DNA from: Candidatus Omnitrophota bacterium
GTDB lineage: Bacteria; Hinthialibacterota; Hinthialibacteria; Hinthialibacterales; JAKPRU01
Direction: 5' to 3'
NCBI GenBank assembly: GCA_029570205.1
Contig: JAKQSI010000050.1
Span: forward strand, 3,842 to 67,841
DNA length: 64,000 nucleotides
In this document: positions 1-9,405 of the stretch, in pieces
How positions within the stretch are numbered: the first letter of the stretch is position 1
Layout of the letters: the number at the start of each line of letters is the position of its first letter
Notes under the pieces: model-generated
The model's input: only the letters and a program-made list of their open reading frames with translations
The model's database searches: none
What the model was told of the DNA's origin: nothing
Translations under genes and position numbers: made by a program

Positions 1-1
1 G

Positions 2-745
2 AGCAATGTAATGACCCAGGTGGCCCGATTTGACATTGGGGATATCGCCCAGACCCCTTCCATGCCGGTCGCTCCCGTGGAGGGCGAAGGTGCGGAAGAC
101 CTTTATTTCTATGAACTTAAGGGAATCACACTCAAGAAGGGCGAGCGGGGATACCAACCGGTTTTCTCGGGGGAGGTTTCATACGAGCATGTATACACCT
201 GGGATATTCCAAATTACATCATGCCCGAAACTCCAGGCTCTCAACCCGAAGGCGGAGACCGTCAGGTGGTGTGGCATTCCATCAAACTGCAAAACAGTAC
301 GGGGAAACCCTGGACCACCGCACCCGCGCTGACAATGAAAGACGGGCATATTCTCGGACAGGATACAATCTACTACACACCGGATCGTGCCTCGACCGAA
401 CTGAAAATTACCCAGGCCGTCGCGGTGGACACCGAACAAACCGAGAATGAGACCGCTCGCGAACGAAATGCCGCCAGTTTCAACCGGAATTCCTATGACC
501 TGGTGACAGTAAAAGGCGAGTTGGCTGTCACAAACTATAAAGACAAACCCATCGCCCTGAAAATCACCAAGACGCTTATCGGCGAGGTCCAGCAGGCGGA
601 CAGGGAACCGGTCATCACAAAACTGGCCAGGGGGTTGCGTTCCATCAATTCTCAGTCGCAACTCGTTTGGACTGTGGAGGTCAAGCCGGGCAAGGACAAT
701 GCGCTCAAATGGTCGTACACGTTCACTGTGTATGTCAGGAGCTGA
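2..745 (+). CDS. C-terminal part of an uncharacterised protein (DUF4139-like?)
   Basis: The reading frame is open from the first bases of the window, so the true start lies upstream and only the last ~247 residues are seen. The sequence has alternating hydrophobic strands and no membrane segment or catalytic motif that I can name. Its beta-rich C-terminal half, ending in a strand after 'WTVEVKPGKDN', resembles the C-terminal beta domain of DUF4139 / mucoidy-inhibitor-like proteins, but this is a weak resemblance only. It ends about 330 bases before the next gene. Function unknown. Confidence 0.6.
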   Translation, partial: SNVMTQVARFDIGDIAQTPSMPVAPVEGEGAEDLYFYELKGITLKKGERGYQPVFSGEVSYEHVYTWDIPNYIMPETPGSQPEGGDRQVVWHSIKLQNSTGKPWTTAPALTMKDGHILGQDTIYYTPDRASTELKITQAVAVDTEQTENETARERNAASFNRNSYDLVTVKGELAVTNYKDKPIALKITKTLIGEVQQADREPVITKLARGLRSINSQSQLVWTVEVKPGKDNALKWSYTFTVYVRS

Positions 746-812
746 TTGTCTCGTGTTGTGAAGCCGGATTGTTTCTTTTCGAACCGGTCCGGCAGATTCT
801 GCTTTTGATGAC

Positions 813-870
813 ATCCCTCCATTCGGTCGAAATGACAGATGCATTGTCATTCCGAACGAATGGGAGGAAT
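813..870. repeat. REP-like imperfect palindrome in the 746-1077 gap
   Basis: Bases 820-837 and 845-862 are inverted copies with 2 mismatches in 18, separated by a 7-base loop. The similarity extends outward to about 813 and 870. The right arm has the form TCATTCCGAACGAATGGGAG, a layout common to dispersed extragenic palindromes in environmental genomes. I see nothing else in this 330-base gap apart from the leader of the downstream gene. Confidence 0.6.
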
Positions 871-1077
871 CTTGGCGGTTGAACGACCGCTGATGGTAAC
901 AAGCAGCATTTCCCTCCGCTTCTTTTCCGAGGGAGAATGACTTGTGGTAAAGTACCGCGTTGCTTTTTTCAGTCTGTTCAGTTCCAGGTTCAGTCCAAAA
1001 TGCCGTGGAATCGACGGCCTGCGCCGCGTAGTTCCTGACGGCCCGGCCATTGTCGATCTTTGCCGAGGTGATTTTTT

Positions 1078-2619
1078 ATGACGAAGGCTTCAAAGAATAA
1101 ACCGGCCCCGCGGCCGGAATTAGAAGGTGCGGGTAAAAAAACCGTTTCCTTTGTTCTGGCCGTATTTCTGTTGATCCTGGCGATGTACTGGATCAACATT
1201 TTCTTGAAAAGATCGCGGGAACAGGTGTCGGACAGGCAGGAATCCGTCATGGACTATACAATTCCCGAAGCATGGCGGTCTCTGCCCCATCTCCTTCTTC
1301 AGGGCCGGCTTGACGAGGCGAATGCAGTTCTTGCCGGTGAAGATGTATCGGGGGACCGACCCGCCGAAGAGCTGTATGCCTTGGGGCTTCTTGCGGGCTA
1401 CTTCAACGACCAGCTTACCTGCAACAGTCTTCTGGTGCGAGCTTCGAATAAGAAACTCCCGCCTGTCACAGGGATCACCTGCCGGGTAATCGAGAATAAC
1501 CTGAGCGATTTGGCCCTTACGAAAGAAGAACTGTACCGACAGAGCTATGACTGGGAGGATGCGCAATTTGTTTCAAGAGCCTTCCTGTACCGATGTATCG
1601 CGGAGTCTGTGCTGGAAGGCGTCCCGGAGGGGGTGGAGCAAGCAGAGGCGCTTGTTTCCTGGGTGCGTCGGACAGTCGCGCCGTTCGAACCCACGGTACA
1701 CAATGCCCCACCGTTCGTGATTCTTGCGCGCGGGTACGGTGTGTATGACCGGATGTGCTGGACGCTTCTCTGTATTGCCCGACAAGCAGGGATTCGGGGC
1801 TTTATGGTTCACTTGATGAAACCGGGAACAACGGAGGTTCCACACACAGTTTGCCAGATTTTTCCGGGTGGAGTACCGGTTCTCTGCGATCCGCTCTATG
1901 GGATTGTTTTTCGAACATCGGACGGCAAACCGATGGATTTCTACCAGGCCTGCCGGGACCCCATTTCGTTGCGCCGTTATGCGCCCTATTCCGGAGAACT
2001 CGCGGACTGCCTGTCTCATGCCATCATTCGAATCTGGCCGACAGAGGCTCAGGCGACTTTTCCGCGAATGAAATACCTGCAGGATCTTGCGGATCAAATA
2101 CCGCTCGCGCCAATCCTGTATCAGGACATGGATGAGGAAATGACATTTGTCAATACCTACATACAGAATCTACCGGCCGGGTCTTATCTGGAGCGGGAAT
2201 TGCAGCCCGCGATGGCCTATTACCCGCACCGGGTTCGACGCTCCTTTATGGAGGCCGGGCACCGCAATTTTGTTGCCGGGTATATGAAACAATATGAACC
2301 CATAGCCGCGGCTCGCCGTTTTCACTTGCAGGGCCGGTTCCATCTCGCGGAACGCGGGTATGCCGCAGCGATCGGGTCCGGGCAGCCTCCGGAAACCGAA
2401 GAGTTAGCGTCGATTTTTCATGCGGAAGCTCTGTTCGAGTTGGGACAATTCGCGGACAGCCGTCGCGAATTCCTTGCCTTTGTCGACAAATACCCGGACA
2501 GTCTCTGGAAAAGCCAGGCCCAATATTACATGACTCTGCCGGAGCGGGTTCCGAGGAATTCGGTAGAGGCGCAGGGAGTCTCTGCCGCAAGTCCCGAACA
2601 AACCACCCTGCCCCGATAA
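1078..2619 (+). CDS. Membrane-anchored transglutaminase-like protein with helical-repeat C-terminus
   Basis: A 513-residue protein with one N-terminal membrane segment (about 22-43) and the rest probably periplasmic. Around 215-275 it shows the order expected of a transglutaminase-like Cys-His-Asp triad: C227 in 'YDRMCW', H256 in 'PHTVCQ' and D271 in 'LCDPLYG'. The region 330-490 looks like TPR/Sel1-type helical repeats ('ALFELGQFADSRREF'). Members of this fold act as cysteine peptidases or amidases, or are inactive scaffolds; the substrate here is unknown. It is followed after 13 bases by the flippase-like gene, so the two probably share a transcript. The family assignment rests on the triad spacing. 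Confidence 0.6.
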   Translation: MTKASKNKPAPRPELEGAGKKTVSFVLAVFLLILAMYWINIFLKRSREQVSDRQESVMDYTIPEAWRSLPHLLLQGRLDEANAVLAGEDVSGDRPAEELYALGLLAGYFNDQLTCNSLLVRASNKKLPPVTGITCRVIENNLSDLALTKEELYRQSYDWEDAQFVSRAFLYRCIAESVLEGVPEGVEQAEALVSWVRRTVAPFEPTVHNAPPFVILARGYGVYDRMCWTLLCIARQAGIRGFMVHLMKPGTTEVPHTVCQIFPGGVPVLCDPLYGIVFRTSDGKPMDFYQACRDPISLRRYAPYSGELADCLSHAIIRIWPTEAQATFPRMKYLQDLADQIPLAPILYQDMDEEMTFVNTYIQNLPAGSYLERELQPAMAYYPHRVRRSFMEAGHRNFVAGYMKQYEPIAAARRFHLQGRFHLAERGYAAAIGSGQPPETEELASIFHAEALFELGQFADSRREFLAFVDKYPDSLWKSQAQYYMTLPERVPRNSVEAQGVSAASPEQTTLPR

Positions 2620-2632
2620 CCAAGGATCCGAC

Positions 2633-3637
2633 ATGCCGTTCACCCGGAAAATCCTGACCTCCATCGCGGTAGCCGCCGCCATTTTCTTTGTCATCGCTCT
2701 CTGGGCAAACTGGAAAGATATGGTTGCCGCCCTGGCGTCATTTCGCTGGTGGGTCCTGCCCATTTGCCTGTTGCTGGCGTTTGGAAATTATGTCGTGCGT
2801 TTTTTCAAATGGCACTATTATGTGCGAATCCTGGGTATCCCTCTGGACCGAAAATTGTCTCTGAAGGTCTTTTTTTCCGGGCTCTTGATGTCCGTCAGTC
2901 CGGGAAAATTCGGCGAGGTATTCAAATCGTTCCTGGTAAAGGAATCCGTCGGCACGCCGATCAGCCGATCCGCGCCCATTGTGCTGGCCGAACGGTTTAC
3001 CGACTTCGTTGCGCTGGCCGTCATGTCCTTACTCGGATTAGCCATTCTGCCGAAAGAGTACCGGTTTCTCCTGTGGATCGCGTTCGGTATCATTGCGCTG
3101 ACATTGGTTCTGGTTGCCTGGCGCTCGGCCATGTTTCGGTTTATCAACCTCCTGGCGCATGTCCCCGGATTCTCCAGCCGGACGGATAAATTGCATAACG
3201 CATATCAAAGCGTTTCCTCTCTTATTGCGCCGAGGCCGCTGATGTGGGCAACGGCAATCAGTATCGGCTCGTGGTTCTTTGAATGCCTGGCATTTGCGCT
3301 CGTGCTGTGGGGGTTCGGAAATCCTCTGCCGCTTCTTCCGGCAACCTTTATTTATGCCTTCGCGACCATTGTCGGGGCCATTGTAATGATTGCTCCGGGT
3401 GGAACCGGACCGACAGAGGGAGTAATGGTCGCCTTCTTGTGCTACCGGGGACTTTCGAATGCCACGGCGGCCTCCGCGACGTTAGTCATTCGCCTTTGCA
3501 CTCTCTGGTTTGCCGTGGCGGTAGGCATGACTACCCTGTTTCTCAACCGAGACTCGTTCGGCAAAGCGGCGCAGCGATTGGAGCATGAAGGCAATTTGGA
3601 TACGGAAAACTCGTGTCCCGGAACCGAACAGCCTTGA
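2633..3637 (+). CDS. Flippase-like integral membrane protein (UPF0104 / AglD-YbhN family)
   Basis: A 334-residue protein with about eight hydrophobic segments. It carries the family signatures 'SPGKFGEVFKSFLV' (near 84-98) and 'APGGTGPTEGVMVAF' in the C-terminal half, which match the lysylphosphatidylglycerol synthetase/flippase TM family. Relatives (the MprF N-terminal domain, AglD, YbhN) are thought to move or handle lipid-linked molecules in the inner membrane. No catalytic synthetase domain is attached, as is usual for the stand-alone branch. It lies 13 bases after the transglutaminase-like gene, hinting at a joint role in the cell envelope. Substrate unknown. Confidence 0.75.
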   Translation: MPFTRKILTSIAVAAAIFFVIALWANWKDMVAALASFRWWVLPICLLLAFGNYVVRFFKWHYYVRILGIPLDRKLSLKVFFSGLLMSVSPGKFGEVFKSFLVKESVGTPISRSAPIVLAERFTDFVALAVMSLLGLAILPKEYRFLLWIAFGIIALTLVLVAWRSAMFRFINLLAHVPGFSSRTDKLHNAYQSVSSLIAPRPLMWATAISIGSWFFECLAFALVLWGFGNPLPLLPATFIYAFATIVGAIVMIAPGGTGPTEGVMVAFLCYRGLSNATAASATLVIRLCTLWFAVAVGMTTLFLNRDSFGKAAQRLEHEGNLDTENSCPGTEQP

Positions 3638-3663
3638 TCATTCTTTACAGGCGAGATACTCTC

Positions 3664-3924
3664 ATGCCGGTCATCTCCCAGGGCGTGATGACGAATTCCC
3701 GTTGTTCTCTCGAGGAATGCCTGCAACCCGTATTCGACACGGAGATACAACGGCGCCGGCTGCTTGAGTACCGGGCCAAGGCGAAAAAACCGCATGGGTA
3801 TCGGTTTCATCACCGAGCCTCTCCGCATCCGTCGTTCGATCTCTTGCTGTTGATTAGATCTCATGTAACCATATCGCCTGTATCGGGGACAGTCTGCCTT
3901 GTTTCCGGCAGCCGGAAATTCTGA
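3664..3924 (+). CDS. Possible small protein (86 aa), unsupported by homology
   Basis: An open frame starting at an ATG 27 bases after the flippase-like gene, with a short charged central stretch ('TEIQRRRLLEYRAKAKK'). It fills most of the 306-base gap before nusB. I see no good ribosome binding site and recognise no family. An opposing frame in the same interval is equally open. It may be noncoding leader of nusB. Confidence 0.2.
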   Translation: MPVISQGVMTNSRCSLEECLQPVFDTEIQRRRLLEYRAKAKKPHGYRFHHRASPHPSFDLLLLIRSHVTISPVSGTVCLVSGSRKF

Positions 3925-3943
3925 CAAAAAAGCGGACCGAAAA

Positions 3944-4387
3944 ATGAGTGAACGAACCAAAGGACGGGAACTGGCGCTCCGAATTCTCTATGGACAGGAT
4001 TTTGCCCGATCAAATGAGAAACCGTTCGACAGCCAGGTGAACTGGTGGAACCCGGATGATCGTTTCCATGCGGGCAAGGGAGTACGACAATTCGGACTCC
4101 GTATCGTAAAAGATGTAACGGCGAACAAGGAATCCATTGATGCCGCAATTGTGTCGATTATCGAGCATTGGGCGATGAACCGCCTTACACCCGTTGACCG
4201 CAACCTGCTCCGTATCGGCGTGTATGAGATTCTTTATCGACCGGACATTCCTCCCCGCGTGACCATCAACGAGCTGATCGAGCTGGCAAAAGTCTACGGG
4301 GATGAAAATTCGGGGACATTTATCAATGGTGTATTGGATGCGCTTCTGAAACAGCAATCCGCACCGAACGCCGAAACCATGGCGTAA
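3944..4387 (+). CDS. nusB: Transcription antitermination factor NusB
   Basis: A 147-residue helical protein of normal NusB length. The N-terminus 'RTKGRELALRILYGQDFA' and the C-terminal block 'RNLLRIGVYEILYR...VTINELIELAKVYG' with the final 'FINGVLDALLK' are the family signatures. NusB pairs with NusE (ribosomal protein S10) on boxA RNA to prevent premature termination of rRNA transcription. The ATG at 3944 was preferred over an in-frame TTG at 3899 because homologues begin about here. It is unlinked to ribH or nusA in this window; ribH lies 9 kb away. Confidence 0.93.
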   Translation: MSERTKGRELALRILYGQDFARSNEKPFDSQVNWWNPDDRFHAGKGVRQFGLRIVKDVTANKESIDAAIVSIIEHWAMNRLTPVDRNLLRIGVYEILYRPDIPPRVTINELIELAKVYGDENSGTFINGVLDALLKQQSAPNAETMA

Positions 4388-4427
4388 AACCGTTGCACGG
4401 GCGTCTCGCCCATAACCCCACACCCCT

Positions 4428-5672
4428 CTACAAATATCTCCCCCATTCCCTGCCTTTCAAATAGAACTCCCACAGGTTCTCCAGGGGACAGCGTGGGGGT
4501 AAGTTATTTCCCTCCCGCAACACAAACTTCTTCCCTTCCCGCACACCGCTGTCCAAAATACGCCTTGTCTCACTCAGTAACGGTCCGACTTCCCCCAGAA
4601 AGAACTCCACTCGCGGCCCGCCGAAAATCTCCACCTCCGGTCCCAACTCGCGACGTACCGCTCCGTGGTCAATCGGATATCCGGTGTCGAAATGGAGAAC
4701 TTTCAATTCATCCTTGATGATCTTGAACAGCCGTGAGGCGTTACCGCAAAGGTGAATGGAATTATCTCGCCCATTTGTAAACATCTCTATCAATCGTTTG
4801 TGATATGGCAGGACATGCTCGCGATACATCTCTACCGAAAGCAGTTCGACACAATCATCCGCGAATGTAAATGTAGGCTGGATAATTTCGCGGCCCATAT
4901 ACTGACGGTAAGCCCTGATCCGGGTTGAAATGGCTTCTGTCAGGAAACTCATCATGCAGTGAAAGTATTCCGGGTCCAGCGCCATATCCAGACAAGCGTT
5001 TTCCGCGCCGCGGAGTTCGCAGTACGCCGTGAACGGACCGTCGGTGCCCGTTCCGCTCAATTCGACTTCCTGGTTGACCGGTTTGCCCTGAAAAACGGTG
5101 GTTTTTGCGAGCTCCATCATTCGTTCCTGCGTTCGGATATTCCGCTCTATCCATCCGCCGTCTTTGAACGGATCGGGAATCCCGCGATCAAACAGAAGCT
5201 CTTTCTTGTCGTCGGTCAGCAGCGGCACACAATACGGTGACTCATTATGTCCCGGAAACTCGACCGGGCATCCCAGCCAGGCCCCTTCGTAGACATTCTG
5301 AAAATCAACATAAATGGTCCACCCGCTGCTTTCGTCTTCCTCCCCCTGTTGAACATCGCACCGTCCCAGCATATATCCCCATTTTGAGCGCGGCAGCCCC
5401 ATTTCCTGATCCTGAGGAATATGGTGACGCACGTAGTATTGATGTTTCAGTTGGACCTGAAACATGACATCGGGATTCAGCACATACTCTCGGAATGTGA
5501 TTCCTTCCGTGTTCAGCTTGGGGTCCTGCAAATATAAGCGCGGGTTGATCCCGAAAACGATCGGACAGCGTGACGGATCACCCTCCCGATACGCCTGCCA
5601 CAGATCCCGGACCTCCGCGTTGTGCCGATCCAGGTCCAGCGAGCGGGACCCACACGAAATCGTCGGAGACAT
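4428..5672 (-). CDS. Uroporphyrinogen decarboxylase (UroD) superfamily protein
   Basis: A 414-residue cytosolic TIM-barrel candidate. The C-terminal half has the family pattern 'HLCGNASRLF' (a His-x-Cys-Gly turn that binds metal in methyltransferase members), then 'LHFDTGYPIDHGAVRRELG' and 'IFGGPRVEF'. It is longer than haem-pathway HemE (about 350 aa) and has no HemE-type N-terminal arginine signature. It is more likely one of the many UroD-like corrinoid methyltransferase or unknown paralogues than a haem enzyme. No corrinoid protein gene lies next to it. It is convergent with nusB, with a 40-base gap. Substrate unknown. Confidence 0.75.
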   Translation of the reverse strand: MSPTISCGSRSLDLDRHNAEVRDLWQAYREGDPSRCPIVFGINPRLYLQDPKLNTEGITFREYVLNPDVMFQVQLKHQYYVRHHIPQDQEMGLPRSKWGYMLGRCDVQQGEEDESSGWTIYVDFQNVYEGAWLGCPVEFPGHNESPYCVPLLTDDKKELLFDRGIPDPFKDGGWIERNIRTQERMMELAKTTVFQGKPVNQEVELSGTGTDGPFTAYCELRGAENACLDMALDPEYFHCMMSFLTEAISTRIRAYRQYMGREIIQPTFTFADDCVELLSVEMYREHVLPYHKRLIEMFTNGRDNSIHLCGNASRLFKIIKDELKVLHFDTGYPIDHGAVRRELGPEVEIFGGPRVEFFLGEVGPLLSETRRILDSGVREGKKFVLREGNNLPPRCPLENLWEFYLKGREWGRYL

Positions 5673-5738
5673 GATTCATTCCTTTCGATTTGCCGCTTCG
5701 TATTACGGAACGGAAAGCCCTTACAAAAATCTTTGTCT

Positions 5739-6038
5739 TTATGTTATCAGGCCACGGTAGAAAGTCTGTGCTACTTTCGCTCCATCACCCCGACCCTCTC
5801 CCGGGAGAAAGCAGGAAAAGAGTTCCCCCGCAGGAATGGCGGAGAACACGCCGGCGCCGGTTCGTTCCCCGGCAGCGCAGAGAACGTGAAGCAGGGTGGA
5901 TGGCGTCTGGGGACGTTGTCTTGGGCAGTTGAAGGCTTTGCCCTCCGCCCAGTCCCGCATGATTCCCTCAACCGCTTCAATCGCATCCTCGATACAAATC
6001 AACTGTTGCGTTTCTTCCTCGTTGATGTAGATCGCCAT
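5739..6038 (-). pseudogene. Truncated ornithine cyclodeaminase / mu-crystallin family remnant
   Basis: Starting at the ATG at 6038, the first ~55 codons read like the N-terminus of the ornithine cyclodeaminase family: 'IYINEEETQQLICIEDAIEA', then 'PSTLLHVLCAA', the conserved substrate-side strand. Intact members are about 320 residues long and carry an NAD-binding Rossmann domain, which is absent here. After codon ~60 the frame runs through intergenic repeat DNA (5783-5811) to a stop at 5739. This looks like a gene cut short by deletion or repeat insertion. It sits downstream of floA on the same strand. No downstream fragment of the family was found in other frames. Confidence 0.6.
5783..5811. 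repeat. Dispersed palindrome of the CCCTCTCCC-GGGAGA type
   Basis: One of at least six copies in the window of a short element built on CCCTCTCC / GGAGAGGG, often next to 'CACCCCGACC' or 'GGGGTGAGGG'. This copy lies in the truncated tail of the cyclodeaminase remnant, and its right arm is degenerate. Confidence 0.5.
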
Positions 6039-6114
6039 GTTCTTGTTCGTCAGAAAACAGGGGCGGGAAAGTCTCGCCCCTGTTTCGCGGTTCGTCATGG
6101 GAAAAGCACACAGA

Positions 6115-7146
6115 TTACGGACTCACGGTCCCGCTATCAAGTTTGGGCTTCCCCCCCTCCACGCCCTTCGCAATGGAAGAGCGCATATCGGTATCTGCCG
6201 CAAGGTTCTTGTAACGATAATAGTCCATGATTCCCAGGTTGCCGTTTCGGAATGCTTCCGCAATGGCGAGTGGGACCTGGGCTTCCGCCCGAACGACCTC
6301 CGCCCGCATTTCCTCAACCCGCGCGCGCATTTCCTGCTCTCGCGCGACGGCTTCCGCGCGACGTTTCTCTGCGAGCGCCTGCGCGATCAACTTATCCGCG
6401 TTGGCCTGATCAATCTGCAACTTTGCGCCGATATTGTCGCCGACATCCACATCGGCAATATCGATGGAAAGAATCTCAAAACCGGTTCCCGCGTCCAGGC
6501 CTTTCTCCAGAACGGTGCGTGAAATCGTGTCAGGATTTTCCAAAACCTTCTTGTGCGATGTAGCCGAGCCGATCGTTGTGACAATGCCTTCCCCCACCCG
6601 TGCAATAATGGTTTCTTCGGTCGCTCCACCCACGAGGCGTTCCAGGTTCGCCCGCACGGTCACACGGGCTTTTGCCCGCAACTGGATTCCATCCATTGCC
6701 ACAGCGGCAACAAATTCGTTCCCCTTACGCGGGTCCGGTGCATCGATCACTTTCGGTTTGACCGACATCTGCACCGCCTCCAGCACATCGCGACCCGCCA
6801 GGTCAATCGCCGCCGCCCGCTCAAACGTTAACTTGATATTTGCCTTGTCCGCCGAAATGAGCGCGTTAACCACCTGGAACACATTCCCCCCGGCCAGATA
6901 GTGTGCTTCCAATTGATCCGATGTCAGATGAAGCCCCGCTTTCACCGCGCTGATGAGCGGATTCACTATGACGCTCGGCGGAACCCGACGCAGGCGCATC
7001 CCCACAAGGGAAAACAGCGAAACCGGCACACGAGACATGATCGCCGCAACCCAGAGACGGATCGGGATGAAATAGAAAAAGAAAAACAGAAGCAGAACAA
7101 CAACAAAAAATAGAAGAAATATCGCTACCTCGGGGAACGGACTCAT
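6115..7146 (-). CDS. floA: Flotillin-like protein FloA
   Basis: A 343-residue protein with a strongly hydrophobic N-terminus (about 6-40) that inserts in the inner membrane, followed by the SPFH core ('[20 protein letters not shown]', '[11 protein letters not shown]') and an Ala/Glu-rich coiled coil (about 250-310, '[20 protein letters not shown]'). Length and order match Bacillus FloA (YqfA), which scaffolds functional membrane microdomains. An 'AGGTGAT' ribosome binding site precedes the ATG. Two NfeD-type genes lie just upstream on the same strand. NfeD and flotillin are a known partner pair. Confidence 0.93.
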   Translation of the reverse strand: MSPFPEVAIFLLFFVVVLLLFFFFYFIPIRLWVAAIMSRVPVSLFSLVGMRLRRVPPSVIVNPLISAVKAGLHLTSDQLEAHYLAGGNVFQVVNALISADKANIKLTFERAAAIDLAGRDVLEAVQMSVKPKVIDAPDPRKGNEFVAAVAMDGIQLRAKARVTVRANLERLVGGATEETIIARVGEGIVTTIGSATSHKKVLENPDTISRTVLEKGLDAGTGFEILSIDIADVDVGDNIGAKLQIDQANADKLIAQALAEKRRAEAVAREQEMRARVEEMRAEVVRAEAQVPLAIAEAFRNGNLGIMDYYRYKNLAADTDMRSSIAKGVEGGKPKLDSGTVSP

Positions 7147-7190
7147 GGCGTATCACCTCGTCATCAGAAATTCCGAATGTCCCAGTACAC

Positions 7191-7670
7191 TTACACCCGT
7201 CGAACCACGATCCGGTTCGAGGCCACCTCGACCACCCGGACCCGTGTTCCGACCTCAATATAATCGCCGTCGGTCATCACATCCATCCGTGTTCCGTTAA
7301 TCGTCGCAACGCCCGACGGTCGCAGGTCGCTTACCGCAACTCCCTCCTGGTTCAACAGGGAATCTGCGTCATCCGCCTGTGCCGTATAACCCGTGGCTTT
7401 TGATTGCCCCTCTTTCAGAATCAATACTTTGCCCAAGGGAGAGCGCGGCATCAGCTTGAAGCCGGCAATAATCACTGTGATACTGACCACAAGCGCCAAA
7501 ATCAGGACAATCCATCCAATCTGTGGCCCCTCGGTCTTGAAACAAAGAAAAATCCCGATTGCCATCAGAAACGCGCCGGTTACTCCCAGTATTCCACCCG
7601 GAACAAAGAACTCGAAAAAAACGAACAGGAACCCGACAACCAGCAATGCAACGATCAATGCGAATGACAT
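7191..7670 (-). CDS. Short NfeD-like membrane protein
   Basis: A 159-residue protein with three to four membrane helices in its first 80 residues, including 'FFEFFVPGGILGVTGAF', which carries the typical NfeD Pro-Gly-Gly turn. A C-terminal OB-fold follows, ending 'GDYIEVGTRVRVVEVASNRIVVRR', the usual last strands. No protease domain is present. It sits between the long NfeD and floA (43- and 44-base gaps), so the three form one operon. It probably interacts with FloA in membrane microdomains. Confidence 0.85.
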   Translation of the reverse strand: MSFALIVALLVVGFLFVFFEFFVPGGILGVTGAFLMAIGIFLCFKTEGPQIGWIVLILALVVSITVIIAGFKLMPRSPLGKVLILKEGQSKATGYTAQADDADSLLNQEGVAVSDLRPSGVATINGTRMDVMTDGDYIEVGTRVRVVEVASNRIVVRRV

Positions 7671-7713
7671 TGTGTGCCCCTCGTTCTGTCGAAACTTCGA
7701 TGGTTCACCCGCA

Positions 7714-9114
7714 TCATACAGGTTTCACCACGATTCGTCGCCCTTCCACCCTCACCACCTCGACCGGATCATCCCGATTCACAAAAGCGCCTTCACTGAC
7801 TACATCTACCCGCCGCCCGTTCACAACCGCAATTCCGGCAGGCCGAAGAGCCGTATAGGCGATCCCTCGTGCCCCGACCCAATCCCGCAAATCTTCCGCC
7901 TCCTGGTGAGAGTGATATCCCTCTCCACGGGATTCCGATTCCTCCAGCACCAGGCGCCTGCCCAACCGGGTCTGGGCAACCGCAGGGAACAGAAACGGCG
8001 TCACCATAAATCCAACCGTCGCCAATCCCACCGCGATGATGGTCACCCCCATGGCGTGAACCACATCCCCGGAGTCGACCGAATGGTAAAAATAGCTCGG
8101 GTTTGTGACCGGCGACCGCCCCACCAGCGTGATAACAAAGGAAAGCAGAATGGCAACAATCCCGGAGACCCCGAGAATCCCGAATCCCGGCGTGACAAAT
8201 ATCTCCAGTCCCAACAAAAGGATCCCGATCACAAACAGCAGCGGTCCTTCCCAGCCGGAAAGATTGGCGAGGCTGTGTCCCCAGAAGAAAAGCGCGAGGC
8301 AGAGGATGCCCACAATACCGGCCAGCCCGAATCCGGGGGCGCGCGTTTCCAGGTAAATGCACAGCAATCCGACAGTCATCAACAAGCCGGAAACCGCCAT
8401 GCTGGTAACGAAACGCGCGATTCTCTCCGACCAGGCCTCCTGCAACCGGACAACCGTCGCATCGGCCAGACCCAGATGCGACAGAGCCTCTTCCAGGCTC
8501 CCGACCTCCGCTTTGGCAATACCCCACCGAACCGCCTGCGGTGCGGTTAATGTCAGCAGGGAGCCTTTTTCCGAAATCACGATCTTCTCACCGTTTTCAC
8601 CCGTTTTTTCCACCGCAACATCCGGGTTCACCATCGCCCGGACAATCTCTTCATCGTACCCGCGAATCTCGGCGATACTTCGGAACTTGGCCTCGACAAA
8701 CGACAGCGCCTTTTTGTCCATCATCTCGCTCTCGCCTGTGCCCGGCCCCATGACAACCGGAGCGGCCGTCCCGATCGTGCTCCCGCGAGTCATGAAAATC
8801 TTCTCCGCCGCAAGAGCAATCATCGCCCCGGCGGAAGTGGCATCTCCGCTCACAAACACCGCTACGGGAATGCTCGAATCCAGGATCAAATCGCAGATCT
8901 CCCACGCCGAATCCACCCGCCCCCCGGGAGTGTCCATATCGATCACGATTTGAACAGCCTTGAGGTCTTCTGCTTCTTTGAATCCCCGCTGGAACACATG
9001 AAACAGACCCTTTTCCACCTCGCCGGTCAGTGGAATGACATAGACAATAGCGCCCTCACCCATGGCGGCTGAAGCCGCAAAGAGGGCCAGGAGTATCGCA
9101 AGAAATGAACGCAT
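7714..9114 (-). CDS. NfeD-family membrane-bound serine protease (ClpP-class domain plus NfeD)
   Basis: A 466-residue protein with a signal peptide (1-19), then a ClpP/SppA-like protease domain: 'MDTPGGRVDSA' near 60-70 and the nucleophile S94 in 'DATSAGAMIALAAEKI', followed by 'STIGTAAPV'. Four to five membrane helices (about 230-360) and a C-terminal OB-fold ('VEVVRVEGRRIVVKPV') complete it. Archaeal relatives (the PH1510 family) cleave the C-terminal tail of stomatin. It is the first gene of a long-NfeD, short-NfeD, floA operon and is likely to process or organise FloA. Confidence 0.88.
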   Translation of the reverse strand: MRSFLAILLALFAASAAMGEGAIVYVIPLTGEVEKGLFHVFQRGFKEAEDLKAVQIVIDMDTPGGRVDSAWEICDLILDSSIPVAVFVSGDATSAGAMIALAAEKIFMTRGSTIGTAAPVVMGPGTGESEMMDKKALSFVEAKFRSIAEIRGYDEEIVRAMVNPDVAVEKTGENGEKIVISEKGSLLTLTAPQAVRWGIAKAEVGSLEEALSHLGLADATVVRLQEAWSERIARFVTSMAVSGLLMTVGLLCIYLETRAPGFGLAGIVGILCLALFFWGHSLANLSGWEGPLLFVIGILLLGLEIFVTPGFGILGVSGIVAILLSFVITLVGRSPVTNPSYFYHSVDSGDVVHAMGVTIIAVGLATVGFMVTPFLFPAVAQTRLGRRLVLEESESRGEGYHSHQEAEDLRDWVGARGIAYTALRPAGIAVVNGRRVDVVSEGAFVNRDDPVEVVRVEGRRIVVKPV

Positions 9115-9247
9115 TGAAATTCACCGTGATAAAGACCTGAATCATGCTACGTCCGGTAATCCAAATCGTCAAGCAGATAAGAGCCGTAGGTCAGGCCTCC
9201 CCGCCCGATGATTCACTCGATGCTCAGCCTTCTTCGGCATTCCCGGT

Positions 9248-9266
9248 CACAGGCAGGAAGCCTGTG
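9248..9266. repeat. Single hairpin repeat unit in the hisF leader gap
   Basis: CACAGGC and GCCTGTG form a 7-bp perfect stem with a 5-base loop. It is a variant of the units in the tandem arrays at 10185, 53847 and 63852, with the outer base pair exchanged but pairing kept. The rest of the 290-base gap between the divergent nfeD and hisF genes contains only further short GC-rich repeat fragments and the hisF leader. Confidence 0.5.
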
Positions 9267-9405
9267 CCACCCTCTTTGTGGAAACCGAATCCCCGGTTTC
9301 GCGGGAATGACGGCAAGGATGCCGGGGCACTCCGGCCAGCGTGCCATGTGCCCCCCATTCGCGGTTTGATACATTTGGGTATGACATCAGAAAGGATCTC
9401 AGAAA

